NCBI GenBank assembly: GCA_947260005.1
Contig: CAMYOL010000057.1
Coordinates: 1 to 32,269, forward strand
Direction of reading: 5' to 3'
Length of the DNA: 32,269 bases
Source of the DNA: an uncultured Ectothiorhodospiraceae bacterium
Lineage (GTDB): Bacteria > Pseudomonadota > Gammaproteobacteria > UBA6429 > Thiohalophilaceae
Shown here: positions 17,716 through 24,955 of the stretch, piece after piece
How the letters are laid out: each line of letters begins with the position of its first letter
Position numbering within the stretch: position 1 is the stretch's first letter
Position numbers and translations under genes: made by a program
The notes under the pieces: generated by a model
Database searches by the model: none
Told to the model about the DNA's origin: nothing
What the model saw: the letters and a program-made list of their open reading frames with translations, nothing else

Positions 17716-19527
17716 ATGTCTATGCAAAACACGACCCCCACATTTGCCGCCCTGCCCAAATGGGCTCATATCGGAATCGCGCTACTGGCCAGTACTTTAC
17801 TAATCGCCTGTGCGGGGAATCCTACCCCGCCAGCTGGCACTGCACCGGCGACGGATCAAGCAAAAACACATGAAAAACAATCCGTTAGTGAGGCTGCAGC
17901 GCCGGCCGCAGCTGAACCAGAGGCTGAAACGGATTTAAGCCCGGAACTGCTATTTCGACTGATGCTGGCTGAGATATCGGGTCAACGGGGTCAAATCAAC
18001 GTTGCGGTGAGCCAATATCTCGAGGCGGCTCGTCTTTCGGGCGATCCGAAGGTGATTGAACGGGCGACACGAATCGCCGTTTATGCCAGAGATAACGCCA
18101 GTGCACTAGAAGCCTCAAAAATGTGGGTCGACACAGCTCCGGACAGCATTGAGGCCAATCAAGTGGCCGCGGCCATGAATATCCGCACCGGCAATATTCC
18201 ACAGGCCCAGTTCCACCTGGAAAAGGTGATTAATTTAAGTGAGCAGTCAGCCGGCACTAAAAACCATAATATTTTTATGCTTATTACTTCGTTATTGAGT
18301 AAAGAAAAGGATAAAAAATCGGTACTCTATTTAATGGAGCAACTGGTTGAGACCCGCCAGGATAATCCGCAAGCCCTCTATGCCTATAGTCAGCTGGCCT
18401 TGCTGGTGGGTGATCTCGACAAGGCGAAAGAGGCAGCTGACCAGGTTATCAAACTAAGCCCAGAATGGTCCGATGCCTACATCCTGAGTAGCAATATTCT
18501 CTATCGTCAGGGTAATAAACAACAGGCCCTGGATGAACTGCAGTTTGCCATTAGTAAGATACCCGAGAATGCGGTTTTGCGCGATTACTATGCACGCCGT
18601 TTAGTGGATGAAAAGCGCTATACGGAAGCTCGTGAACAATTTCAGGCTGTCATCGAGTTGCAGCCTGAAAATCCTGATTCAAAATATGCATTGGCGCTGT
18701 TGTCTTTACAAACCAATGAACTTGATGAGGCCAGCGAATTATTTAAGGAGTTGGTGAAATCGGGTAAGCGGATTAATGAGTCCAGCTATTACCTGGGGCA
18801 GATAGCGGAACAACAAAATAATACCAAGACTGCGATTCAGTGGTATAAGGTGATCAGTTCCGGTGAATACTTGATCGATGCACAAATTCGAATCGCCCTG
18901 ATTGAAGCGAAAGCAGGTCGGGTTGAACTCGCCAGAGAACGATTACATGCCGTCCATGCCGAATCTGCTGATGTGGAGCAGCGATTGATATTAGCTGAAG
19001 GTGAGATCTTGCGTGAAGTCGGTCAACACCAGGAGGCATTCGATCTCTATAGTGAAGGCCTGGCCAGAATGCAGGATAACATTTCACTTTTATATGCACG
19101 CGCACTTACTGCTGAAAAGATTGAACGCTTAGATGTCACGTTTTCTGATCTGAAAAAAATTATTACCATCGAACCGAAGAATGCGCAGGCCTTGAATGCG
19201 CTGGGTTATACGATGGTTGATCGTTCCGATCGTATCGAGGAAGGGATTGCCTATATTAAATTAGCCTACAAGATAAACCCGGATGATGCGGCTACACTGG
19301 ACAGTTTAGGCTGGGCGCACTACCGGATGGGAAATTACGACGAAGCAGTAAAATATCTGCGCATGGCACTAGATAAGTTGAAGGATGCCGAAATAGCCGC
19401 CCACCTTGGTGAAGTGCTATGGGTGATGGGTGATCATGAGTCTGCAAAAGATATATGGGATGAGGCTCTACGCGAAACACCTTCACATAAGTTGTTAAAT
19501 GATGTCGTTGAACGATTTACCAAGTAA
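17716..19527 (+). CDS. TPR-repeat lipoprotein upstream of lolB
   Basis: The 603-residue product has a signal peptide with lipobox L-I-A-C (Cys32), a Pro/Ala-rich linker (~33-75), and then tandem tetratricopeptide repeats to the end. Clear TPR units include the segments around NPQALYAYSQLALLVGDLDK, SPEWSDAYILSSNILYRQG, QPENPDSKYALALLSLQ, EPKNAQALNALGYTMVD and NPDDAATLDSLGWAHYRMG, each with the W/L-G-A spacing of the repeat. Such lipoproteins are repeatedly found directly before lolB in gammaproteobacteria and are thought to act as envelope scaffolds; no catalytic motif is seen. The ATG at 17716 is preferred (GGAG 15-19 bases upstream, with CGGA closer); ATG 17722 is possible. It overlaps lolB by 29 bases. 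Confidence 0.85.
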   Translation: MSMQNTTPTFAALPKWAHIGIALLASTLLIACAGNPTPPAGTAPATDQAKTHEKQSVSEAAAPAAAEPEAETDLSPELLFRLMLAEISGQRGQINVAVSQYLEAARLSGDPKVIERATRIAVYARDNASALEASKMWVDTAPDSIEANQVAAAMNIRTGNIPQAQFHLEKVINLSEQSAGTKNHNIFMLITSLLSKEKDKKSVLYLMEQLVETRQDNPQALYAYSQLALLVGDLDKAKEAADQVIKLSPEWSDAYILSSNILYRQGNKQQALDELQFAISKIPENAVLRDYYARRLVDEKRYTEAREQFQAVIELQPENPDSKYALALLSLQTNELDEASELFKELVKSGKRINESSYYLGQIAEQQNNTKTAIQWYKVISSGEYLIDAQIRIALIEAKAGRVELARERLHAVHAESADVEQRLILAEGEILREVGQHQEAFDLYSEGLARMQDNISLLYARALTAEKIERLDVTFSDLKKIITIEPKNAQALNALGYTMVDRSDRIEEGIAYIKLAYKINPDDAATLDSLGWAHYRMGNYDEAVKYLRMALDKLKDAEIAAHLGEVLWVMGDHESAKDIWDEALRETPSHKLLNDVVERFTK

Positions 19528-20143
19528 TTTCATTTCTAAAACACTTTTCATTTTTTTGGCTGTCTTGAGCCTGTCGGTTGGCTGTAGCACGATACAGTCA
19601 GTGCCACCTGATGAAAACTCCTATGCGGTTTGGGAGCATCGCCAGGGTGAACTGAGTGCGATTAAATACTGGCGGTTACGGGGTCGACTATTAGTAAGCC
19701 AGGGTGAGGATGCATGGAATTTATCACTCGAATGGCAACAAAAAGACGAAGACTATCAAATTATATTAAACGGTCCATTTGGTGCTGGAAAAGTTAAATT
19801 AGTTGGAAATGCCGATGGAGTGATCCTCAAAGATTCTGACGAACAAAGTTTTTATGCTGATCGTCCGGAAGAATTACTGTTTGATCAAACGGGCGTTCAT
19901 ATGCCGGTCGAAGGGTTACGTTATTGGGTGATGGGCATGACCAGTCCGAAACAAATTAAACAACCCAAACTCGATGGTCAGGGACGTCTGGCTTATCTCG
20001 AAGACGCGAACTGGAAAGTTAACTTTAAACGCTATACGCAAGTCAGTGGCATGGACCTGCCGCGTAAAGTGTTTATTATAAAACCCGATCAGGAGATTGA
20101 TGTGCGCCTGGTCGTGGATAAATGGACACTCGGCGCTTTTTGA
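19499..20143 (+). CDS. lolB: Outer-membrane lipoprotein receptor LolB
   Basis: The 214-residue product receives lipoproteins from the periplasmic carrier LolA and inserts them into the inner leaflet of the outer membrane. Its own signal peptide ends S-V-G-C (Cys29), a lipobox with Ser rather than the usual Leu at -3. The LolB pattern follows: WEHRQGELSAIKYWRLRGRL, LSLEWQQKDEDYQIILNGPFGAG, LRYWVMGM (matching LRQWILGL in E. coli) and a C-terminal DVRLVVDKWTL strand. It starts inside the 3' end of the TPR gene (29-base overlap; ATG at 19502 is an alternative), implying coupled translation. In related genomes ispE follows directly; here about 5.9 kb of other DNA intervenes. Confidence 0.92.
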   Translation: MMSLNDLPSNFISKTLFIFLAVLSLSVGCSTIQSVPPDENSYAVWEHRQGELSAIKYWRLRGRLLVSQGEDAWNLSLEWQQKDEDYQIILNGPFGAGKVKLVGNADGVILKDSDEQSFYADRPEELLFDQTGVHMPVEGLRYWVMGMTSPKQIKQPKLDGQGRLAYLEDANWKVNFKRYTQVSGMDLPRKVFIIKPDQEIDVRLVVDKWTLGAF

Positions 20144-20160
20144 AGCCCCGTCATACCTAT

Positions 20161-20348
20161 CTCGTCATTCTCCCTGGCGAGGGAGCATCCAAATTTCTCG
20201 TCATTCTCCTTGGCGAAGGAGAATCCACTTATAAACAGGCTTTTTCACTTTCCCGTTATTCCCATTTTTTAAGACTTCCCGTCATTCCCTCTGGAGAGAG
20301 GGAATCCATCTTTCAAAATTATTCGTCATACCCCTTGTAGAAGGGGAT
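20161..20348. repeat. Array of dRS3-like hairpin repeats, block 1
   Basis: Four related units of the form 'CGTCAT-ACCC/TTCTC-hairpin-GAATCC' lie directly after lolB. Hairpins: CTCCCT-GGCG-AGGGAG (20170-20185), ATTCTCCTT-GGCG-AAGGAGAAT (20203-20224), ATTCCCTCT-GGAG-AGAGGGAAT (20284-20305) and CCCCTT-GTAG-AAGGGG (20331-20346). A degraded unit (TCCCGTTATTCCC) lies at 20251. The stem arms vary together, so base pairing is conserved while sequence changes. This resembles Neisseria dRS3 and other REP-type repeats. One of the hairpins may serve as the lolB transcript end. From ~20350 to 20590 the DNA is very AT-rich and I see no gene or clear site in it. Confidence 0.8.
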
Positions 20349-20599
20349 TCCACATATAGAAATTATTTATCCTATTCCCATTATCTAATTCTAATATATT
20401 TTTATCATGTTGAAATTACGAAGAAATAATGAAGCTCAAGACAAACCCGGAAATATTACCAGATAACACATTTGTTTTATTTACAATAAAAACTGTAAAC
20501 TATTGAAAACACTATCAACAAAAAAAATTATCCGAAAAAAGTTCATGTTAGAATTTGAATTTAGTCTGGTGAATTATAGTTGAGGATACAAAAAACAGT

Positions 20600-20905
20600 A
20601 TGGCTTATGCAGAAATAATAATAGTAGCCGGACTAATTTTCCTATTTATTGCAGCTAATATTTATGCGACGATTTTATCGATTAAATCGGAGTACAACGA
20701 AAAATCGCAAAAGGTAACGCAAACATTTGTCGTTTGGTTAATCCCAATTTTTGGTGCCATTTTCTCCATAGCAATGAATAGAGAACCAAAATCGATTATA
20801 AAGAAGAAAGAAATTGGAAATGATACTACTGTTACAAATAATGATGCGTTTGATTTAGCTTGTACAAGCCGTATAGGTAATAATCATGAGTTCGATAATG
20901 ATTAA
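20600..20905 (+). CDS. Small two-helix membrane protein, uncharacterised
   Basis: The 101-residue product has a first membrane helix at ~4-26 (IIIVAGLIFLFIAANIYATI) and a second at ~43-60 (VVWLIPIFGAIFSIAMN), then a hydrophilic tail of ~40 residues rich in Asn and Asp. The W-x-I-P-x-x-G-A-x-x-x-I pattern of the second helix, followed by basic residues, is seen in small PLDc_N-like inner-membrane proteins, but the match is weak and gives no function. GAGGATA lies about 12 bases before the ATG. First of six unrelated same-strand genes in the accessory segment. It is followed by an attC-like palindrome. Confidence 0.55.
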   Translation: MAYAEIIIVAGLIFLFIAANIYATILSIKSEYNEKSQKVTQTFVVWLIPIFGAIFSIAMNREPKSIIKKKEIGNDTTVTNNDAFDLACTSRIGNNHEFDND

Positions 20906-20910
20906 AATCC

Positions 20911-20978
20911 ATAACAATGCGCGCCACTGTGGACGCCAAGCCGTGGCATTCCGCCGTGTTTATTGGTCGCGCATGGCC
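20911..20978. other. Imperfect palindrome after the first accessory gene (attC-like?)
   Basis: The segment opens with ATAACAATGCGCG and closes with CGCGCATGGCC; ATGCGCG (20917-20923) and CGCGCAT (20968-20974) are exact complements. Inside, CCAA (20936-20939) pairs with TTGG (20963-20966), and the wording GTGGACGCCAA resembles left arms of integron attC sites. A proper terminal GTTRRRY core is not present, so at best this is a degenerate site. It lies immediately after the stop of one small gene and before the next, where an attC site would sit. Confidence 0.35.
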
Positions 20979-21005
20979 TAAAACGATATAGGTCAAAGAA
21001 GATAT

Positions 21006-21680
21006 ATGCCAAAGTTTGATATTCATACCCATGGAATAGAAATTAAGGAAAGCCTGATTACTTATAATCTTATTCATGCTGTTATCGCTGAAGTAGAAGA
21101 ATCAGAAGAGGCATTACCTAAACATGGTATAAGAAATGCTGAAAAAAAATTTACATCTATTAAGGGCTTGTTGAGTGATAGTAGGCTTTTGAACGAGGCA
21201 CGTCATATTCTTGGTAAAGAGCCTCAGGTTGTTAGAGTAATATTCTTTGATAAAACACCCGATAAAAACTGGTTTGTAACGTGGCATCAAGATAAAACAG
21301 TTACGCTTAGCATTAGAAAGGAAATCGAAGGTTGGGGGCCGTGGACATTAAAAGATAAAACACATCATGTTCAGCCTTCATTAGACGTTCTAAATCAAAT
21401 GTTAACATTTCGTGTGCATTTAGATCCTTCTGGTACTGAAAACGGCTGTTTAAAAGTAATACCCTGTTCTCATGAGAAAGGTTTTCTGAAACAGAATGAA
21501 ATTGACGAAATAGTAAATAATACTGAGCCAGTATTTTGTGAAGTAAATTCTGGTGATGCTGTCATAATGCGCCCCCATATATTACATTCGTCTAGTAAGT
21601 CTATTCTTCCTGAGCACCGAAGAGTGGTTCATGTTGAGTTTAGTGGTTATGAGCTGCCAAATGGAATTAATTGGGCATAG
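21006..21680 (+). CDS. Phytanoyl-CoA dioxygenase (PhyH) family protein
   Basis: The 224-residue product is a non-heme Fe(II)/2-oxoglutarate oxygenase. The facial triad is visible: His94-x-Asp96 in VTWHQDKTVT and the distal His194 in RPHILHSSSKS, followed by Arg205/Arg206 in EHRRVVHVEF, expected to bind the 2-oxoglutarate carboxylate. LDPSGTENGCLKVIPCSH (139-156) is the typical PhyH segment between the two halves of the site. Members of this family hydroxylate very diverse small molecules; no substrate can be read from the sequence and no pathway genes flank it. It sits alone among unrelated small genes in the accessory segment, which suggests acquisition as a single-gene unit. Confidence 0.85.
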   Translation: MPKFDIHTHGIEIKESLITYNLIHAVIAEVEESEEALPKHGIRNAEKKFTSIKGLLSDSRLLNEARHILGKEPQVVRVIFFDKTPDKNWFVTWHQDKTVTLSIRKEIEGWGPWTLKDKTHHVQPSLDVLNQMLTFRVHLDPSGTENGCLKVIPCSHEKGFLKQNEIDEIVNNTEPVFCEVNSGDAVIMRPHILHSSSKSILPEHRRVVHVEFSGYELPNGINWA

Positions 21681-21763
21681 TTGCCCTATAAAAAATTGCT
21701 CGTGATGGTCAGGCGCAAACAACACACCTGCCTCACTACTCAAACGGTGGAGCAAACGAATAT

Positions 21764-22099
21764 ATGCAGAGTTCTAGTGTAAGAATATCTATTTCAGAAA
21801 GAATTACTACATCAATAGGATTTGCAGTTTGTATTGCATTAACAATCGCAATCACACCAATTTTGATAAGTTTAAAGGGTGCATTTGTTGGCGGTATAAA
21901 GTTATATGCTTTTTATACACATTGGTTATTCATTCTATCAATTGTCGTAAGTATATTTTTAGGTTTTATTATGGGTCGAAAATCATTCGTTATTTTAGGT
22001 CACCTATGGTATACAGAAAAGCCGCACAATAATCAGTTAACTACATTGCTATGGGTAGTAATAATTGGAATTGGGGTAATTACATATGCTTACAGTTAA
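21764..22099 (+). CDS. Small three-helix membrane protein, uncharacterised
   Basis: The 111-residue product has hydrophobic segments at ~17-37 (IGFAVCIALTIAITPILISL), ~50-70 (THWLFILSIVVSIFLGFIMG) and ~92-110 (TTLLWVVIIGIGVITYAY), with a short polar loop containing GRKSF and EKPHNNQ between the last two. No known motif is recognised. A GGTGGAG site lies ~12 bases upstream of the ATG. The base composition is AT-rich like its neighbours in the accessory segment and unlike the housekeeping genes on either side. Confidence 0.5.
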   Translation: MQSSSVRISISERITTSIGFAVCIALTIAITPILISLKGAFVGGIKLYAFYTHWLFILSIVVSIFLGFIMGRKSFVILGHLWYTEKPHNNQLTTLLWVVIIGIGVITYAYS

Positions 22100-22122
22100 T
22101 CTACAGCCTCATTATGTGACAA

Positions 22123-22527
22123 ATGAAAAACAGTAATCATATTGTTGAAGTAAAACTCTTAGAGGACGGCATAGTTTGTGCTGAATGGCCTCGTCATATG
22201 CATGTATCGAAACCAGAAATGGAGGACGAAACGACTCAACGACAAGCGTTAACGGACAAGCCACATGCCTTGCTTGTAAAGCTTCACGGTATAACGCATA
22301 TAACAGAAGAAGCCTGGGATATAATATCAGGGGATGATTTTCATTCTATTACAACGGCTCTTGCAATACTCTTTGATAAGGAATCTGGGTATTATGAACA
22401 CGGGAAACTTATGGTCGATCTTAAATTTTTCAGTGGTAAAACAGTGGATTACCCTGTGAAATATTTTGATGATGAAACATCTGCTATTAAATGGCTTCGC
22501 TCTTTTAAGGAATTAAATTGTGAGTAA
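22123..22527 (+). CDS. STAS/DUF7793-like small cytoplasmic protein
   Basis: 134 residues, soluble, no signal peptide. The order of elements is a strand with VEVKLLEDGIVCAEW, a region with KPHALLVKLHG (a buried strand such as 'p.l.d..g'), a helical segment with ITTALAILFD, and a C-terminal YFDDETSAIKWLRSF. The last, 'F.de..A..WL..f', is the signature end of SpoIIAA/STAS-like and DUF7793 proteins found widely in bacteria as stand-alone genes. The function in such proteins is not established. Its start follows the preceding gene's stop by 23 bases, with no strong ribosome site. Confidence 0.55.
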   Translation: MKNSNHIVEVKLLEDGIVCAEWPRHMHVSKPEMEDETTQRQALTDKPHALLVKLHGITHITEEAWDIISGDDFHSITTALAILFDKESGYYEHGKLMVDLKFFSGKTVDYPVKYFDDETSAIKWLRSFKELNCE

Positions 22528-22626
22528 ACTATGAATGCCCCACAAAACAAAGTACTCGTTCGGCCGCATACCTCACCGCGCTATGTTTGTGCCCGTACAG
22601 CTGCAAAGTTAGATTGATCAGCGCTT

Positions 22627-22968
22627 ATGGAAATAAAACAGTTTCTAATTACGTTACTGATGTTTGGTGTTAGTGCCATAATCGGCATCGCGCTTATTAA
22701 AGCGATAAAATTTATTGAGTCAATTAATACACCAAATAAAATAATCCTATCGAAATCTATAGTCATTGGGCTATTCTTTGCGCCATCACTAACAGCCGTC
22801 CCGGCAGGTAATTTCGCAGGAATCTATATCGTTCCGGCTATCTTAAAACTTCATATATCGTTATCGGGTGGTCCGCTACCGTCTGCTCTATTACTTGGAG
22901 TGCTACCAATGATAATGGTTTCGTTTGTAGCGTATTTTATTTTACGTCAAAGAGCAGTCCCTAAATAA
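22627..22968 (+). CDS. Small multi-helix membrane protein, uncharacterised
   Basis: 113 residues with three to four hydrophobic helices: ~5-28 (FLITLLMFGVSAIIGIALIKAI), ~41-58 (SKSIVIGLFFAPSLTAVP), ~62-75 and ~85-106 (ALLLGVLPMIMVSFVAYFIL), ending in a basic tail. No family is recognised. The 99-base gap before it ends with GTTAGAT (22608-22614), which fits the GTTRRRY core used at integron cassette junctions, followed 12 bases later by the ATG. The gap also has CACAAA/TTTGTG as complementary words but no well-formed attC fold that I can verify by eye. Confidence 0.5.
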   Translation: MEIKQFLITLLMFGVSAIIGIALIKAIKFIESINTPNKIILSKSIVIGLFFAPSLTAVPAGNFAGIYIVPAILKLHISLSGGPLPSALLLGVLPMIMVSFVAYFILRQRAVPK

Positions 22969-23076
22969 GATGATAATTGAAAGAACAAAAGCATAGCGGT
23001 CTGTCATGTGGAATCACTTCTTACTAGACATCTGCCAGACTAAACACAATAATGACTATGGAATTTAGATAATATT

Positions 23077-23943
23077 ATGGACAGGACGTTGATAAAAAAA
23101 TCGTACATGCTGATCTCATTTCTGTTATTGCTAAATGGTTGCGGCGTGTCACTCCCAATTTCTTCGGGGGTAAACGAATCCTCAATCAGCGGACACATAG
23201 ACGGCTATAAATCTAATCCCGATGAAAAAATCGTCGCCGTTACTTCGTCTACCGTATGGAAATTTATCGGTTTAGCACCCCATCCACCTGCAGATAAGAT
23301 CGACCATGATTATTCCACAACGACTAATTATTTTTTAGAAAAGCAAGGCGAAAGGATTGATCTGTATTTTTTACATCAATTCAACACCTATTTTGTATTT
23401 AATACTGATAATCAGTGGTTTAGTTTTGATTTAGATGACGACAATAAGTATTTTATTATTTACCAGTTTGACTTCGACGAAAATTATGTAAAACATAAAA
23501 TCCCCCTTCCTGTTAAAGGTGGGCTTGATGAAATGTATTTTGACAAGTTTGCAAAGTTCATTGTTTGGCGGGAAGTCAATATGGGCTATCAAGAATATAA
23601 TATTAACAAGCAGGAAATAACACGGCGTTATTTTTCACCGTCTAAATCCGAACTTGACGAACTTTTTCTGGTTTCAAAAAACAGATCTAACATTGCTGAA
23701 CTGGATTTTTTCAAAGCCGTTGAGTCAGATACCTCTCCTGAGCGAACAATCGACCCGTTAACAATCGTGAAATCGGATTCACTTGAACTATTGGATAAAG
23801 CCAGCCGATCGAAGCATTATTTAGTTCGCTGGGCGGTGGTGCTTAACCCCAATACCAGTAAAGATATGTTGAAGACACTCAGTCGTGATAATTCCTATTA
23901 TGTCGCTAGCGCCGCTTATAAACGCCTGAAACTCCAGTTTTAA
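23077..23943 (+). CDS. Lipoprotein with C-terminal VR-type helical repeat
   Basis: 288 residues; a signal peptide ending in the lipobox L-N-G-C (Cys22) predicts a membrane-anchored lipoprotein. The middle is rich in aromatic residues and Asp (for example WFSFDLDDDNKYFIIYQFDFD), suggesting a beta fold. The last ~50 residues, LLDKASRSKHYLVRWAVVLNP followed by DMLKTLSRDNSYYVASAAYKRL, form a leucine-rich-variant/HEAT-like unit ('D....VR.a.a.Np.t....L..L..D....V..aa..rL'). No enzymatic motif is visible. It is the last gene of the accessory segment and lies just before the second hairpin-repeat block. The function is unknown. Confidence 0.6.
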   Translation: MDRTLIKKSYMLISFLLLLNGCGVSLPISSGVNESSISGHIDGYKSNPDEKIVAVTSSTVWKFIGLAPHPPADKIDHDYSTTTNYFLEKQGERIDLYFLHQFNTYFVFNTDNQWFSFDLDDDNKYFIIYQFDFDENYVKHKIPLPVKGGLDEMYFDKFAKFIVWREVNMGYQEYNINKQEITRRYFSPSKSELDELFLVSKNRSNIAELDFFKAVESDTSPERTIDPLTIVKSDSLELLDKASRSKHYLVRWAVVLNPNTSKDMLKTLSRDNSYYVASAAYKRLKLQF

Positions 23944-23994
23944 TACCTTCTTTGAAGATAAAATTTGGAAGTTAAAACGAAGTCTTCCACTTTT

Positions 23995-24147
23995 CTCGTC
24001 ATTCTCCCTGGAGAGGGAGAATCCAAATATAATCAGGCCTTTTCACTTCCCCGTCATTCCTCTTTTTAAGACTTCCTGTTCCTGTCATACCCGCAGGGCA
24101 CATTTCCCTCTGGAGAGAGGGAATCCATCTACCTAAGTTACTCGTCA
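23995..24147. repeat. Array of dRS3-like hairpin repeats, block 2 (homologous to block 1)
   Basis: The block begins with CTCGTC and the hairpin ATTCTCCCT-GGAG-AGGGAGAAT (24001-24022). It continues with an AATCAGGCCTTTTCACTTCC spacer, a CTTTTTAAGACTTCC spacer and a second hairpin TTCCCTCT-GGAG-AGAGGGAA (about 24104-24123), closing with ACTCGTCAT. The same order of hairpins and spacer words occurs at 20197-20328 (ACAGGCTTTTTCACTTTCC, TTTTTTAAGACTTCC). The two blocks are diverged copies in the same orientation. Block 2 has an extra CTGTCATACCCGCAGGGCA piece. Confidence 0.75.
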
Positions 24148-24239
24148 TTACGCCAAACTTCAGCTCTACCAGATTTATCGTTGTTAGTGGGTTTAACTAA
24201 GATTTCAGCTGCCAGTTAAAGACGATTAAATCTCTGTCC

Positions 24240-24268
24240 TTGACAGACTAGGATGTTTGTCCTAATCT
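24240..24268 (+). promoter_or_regulatory. Sigma70-type promoter of the tetR-yciI-tag group
   Basis: TTGACA at 24240-24245, a perfect -35, is followed after 17 bases by TAATCT at 24263-24268, a good -10 (four of six positions match TATAAT). Transcription would start near 24275, about 57 bases before the TetR start codon. Operator 1 occupies the spacer and the first two bases of the -10, and operator 2 the region just after the start point. Confidence 0.75.
24249..24264. promoter_or_regulatory. Operator 1, TetR-type palindrome
   Basis: TAGGATGTTTGTCCTA, an inverted repeat (TAGGA...TCCTA) lying between the -35 and -10 of the promoter, where bound protein would block RNA polymerase. It matches operator 2 at the outer positions (TAGGAxG..TGTCCTA), with one arm mismatch. 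Confidence 0.75.
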
Positions 24269-24278
24269 ACGCCAAGAG

Positions 24279-24294
24279 TAGGACGGCTGTCCTA
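24279..24294. promoter_or_regulatory. Operator 2, TetR-type palindrome
   Basis: TAGGACGGCTGTCCTA, a perfect 6+6 inverted repeat (TAGGAC/GTCCTA) with a 4-base centre. Its centre is 30 bases from that of operator 1, about three helical turns, so two dimers could sit on the same face. It falls at about +5 to +20 of the predicted transcript. Confidence 0.78.
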
Positions 24295-24331
24295 ATTTTT
24301 GAAAATGTGACGGGTCAGCGAGGTGTTTTTT

Positions 24332-24907
24332 ATGAAAGATAAGACAACGCGCGATCACATTGTTGAGGCAGCCGATCAATTGTTCTATCAACAAGGCTAC
24401 GAACATACCTCGTTTTCGGATATTGCCCATAGCGTACAAATTTCACGCGGTAATTTTTACTACCATTTCAAATCGAAGGATGAAATTCTCGATGCGGTAA
24501 TCCATGTGCGCTTGGCGAATACCCAAAAGATGTTGGAACGGTGGGAAATTGAAGGGGAGCAACCCGTTGATCGCATTCGCAGCTTTATTCATATCCTGAT
24601 TGCGAACCGGGCCAAAATAAAACGTTACGGATGCCCGGTTGGCACACTAAGCACGGAACTTGCGAAACTAGATCATGGCTCAAAAGATGAGGCAAATGAA
24701 TTATTTACTCTGTTTCGGGTCTGGTTGCGTAGACAATTCAAACTGCTTGGTCGCAAGGCCGATGCTGATAAGTTGGCGATGCATCTTCTTGCTCGCAGTC
24801 AAGGGGTTGCTACACTGGCCAATGCCTTTCACGATGAGAAATTTATTAAACAAGAGGTCAAGCAATTGGATGACTGGCTAAATTCGTGTGTAGAAAACAC
24901 CGTCTAG
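24332..24907 (+). CDS. TetR-family transcriptional regulator
   Basis: The 191-residue product has the usual N-terminal DNA-binding domain: IVEAADQLFYQQGYEHTSFSDIA then the helix-turn-helix VQISRGNFYYHFKSKDEIL (35-53). The ligand domain contains RYGCPVGTLSTELAK with Cys101 at the position where NemR-like and related repressors carry a conserved, in NemR redox-reactive, Cys; that parallel is inference. The ATG at 24332 is chosen since GAGG sits 9 bases upstream; a GTG at 24323 overlaps that site. Two 16-bp palindromes in its promoter point to autorepression, and the yciI and tag genes follow on the same strand at 48 and 37 bases, so they are probably in its regulon. Confidence 0.9.
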   Translation: MKDKTTRDHIVEAADQLFYQQGYEHTSFSDIAHSVQISRGNFYYHFKSKDEILDAVIHVRLANTQKMLERWEIEGEQPVDRIRSFIHILIANRAKIKRYGCPVGTLSTELAKLDHGSKDEANELFTLFRVWLRRQFKLLGRKADADKLAMHLLARSQGVATLANAFHDEKFIKQEVKQLDDWLNSCVENTV

Positions 24908-24955
24908 GCTGGGTAAACGGTCTAACAGATTTAATTTTATAGGAGAGTAAAGTCG

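Noticed and set aside
16314-17759. HemA with 60 extra N-terminal residues
   Set aside because: The extension is not HemA-like, crosses the divergent promoter region and lacks a better ribosome site than the ATG at 17579.
20122-20340. 72-codon plus-strand frame after lolB
   Set aside because: Overlaps the lolB end and then reads through the hairpin repeats; repeated 'VILPGEG'-like words come from the repeats.
20161-20348. Possible CRISPR array
   Set aside because: Units are unequally spaced, each is itself a hairpin with varied arms, spacers are not of uniform length, and there are no cas genes.
20832-21077. 81-codon minus-strand frame over the palindrome before the PhyH gene
   Set aside because: Antisense to two plus-strand genes and the palindrome; no start signal or recognisable protein.
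20600-23943. Phage or toxin-antitoxin defence island
   Set aside because: No nuclease, toxin, antitoxin, NTPase, methylase or phage structural motif is visible in the six products; only the dioxygenase, lipoprotein and STAS-like calls can be supported.
24323-24907. GTG start for the TetR protein
   Set aside because: The GTG overlaps the GAGG ribosome site that suits the ATG at 24332.
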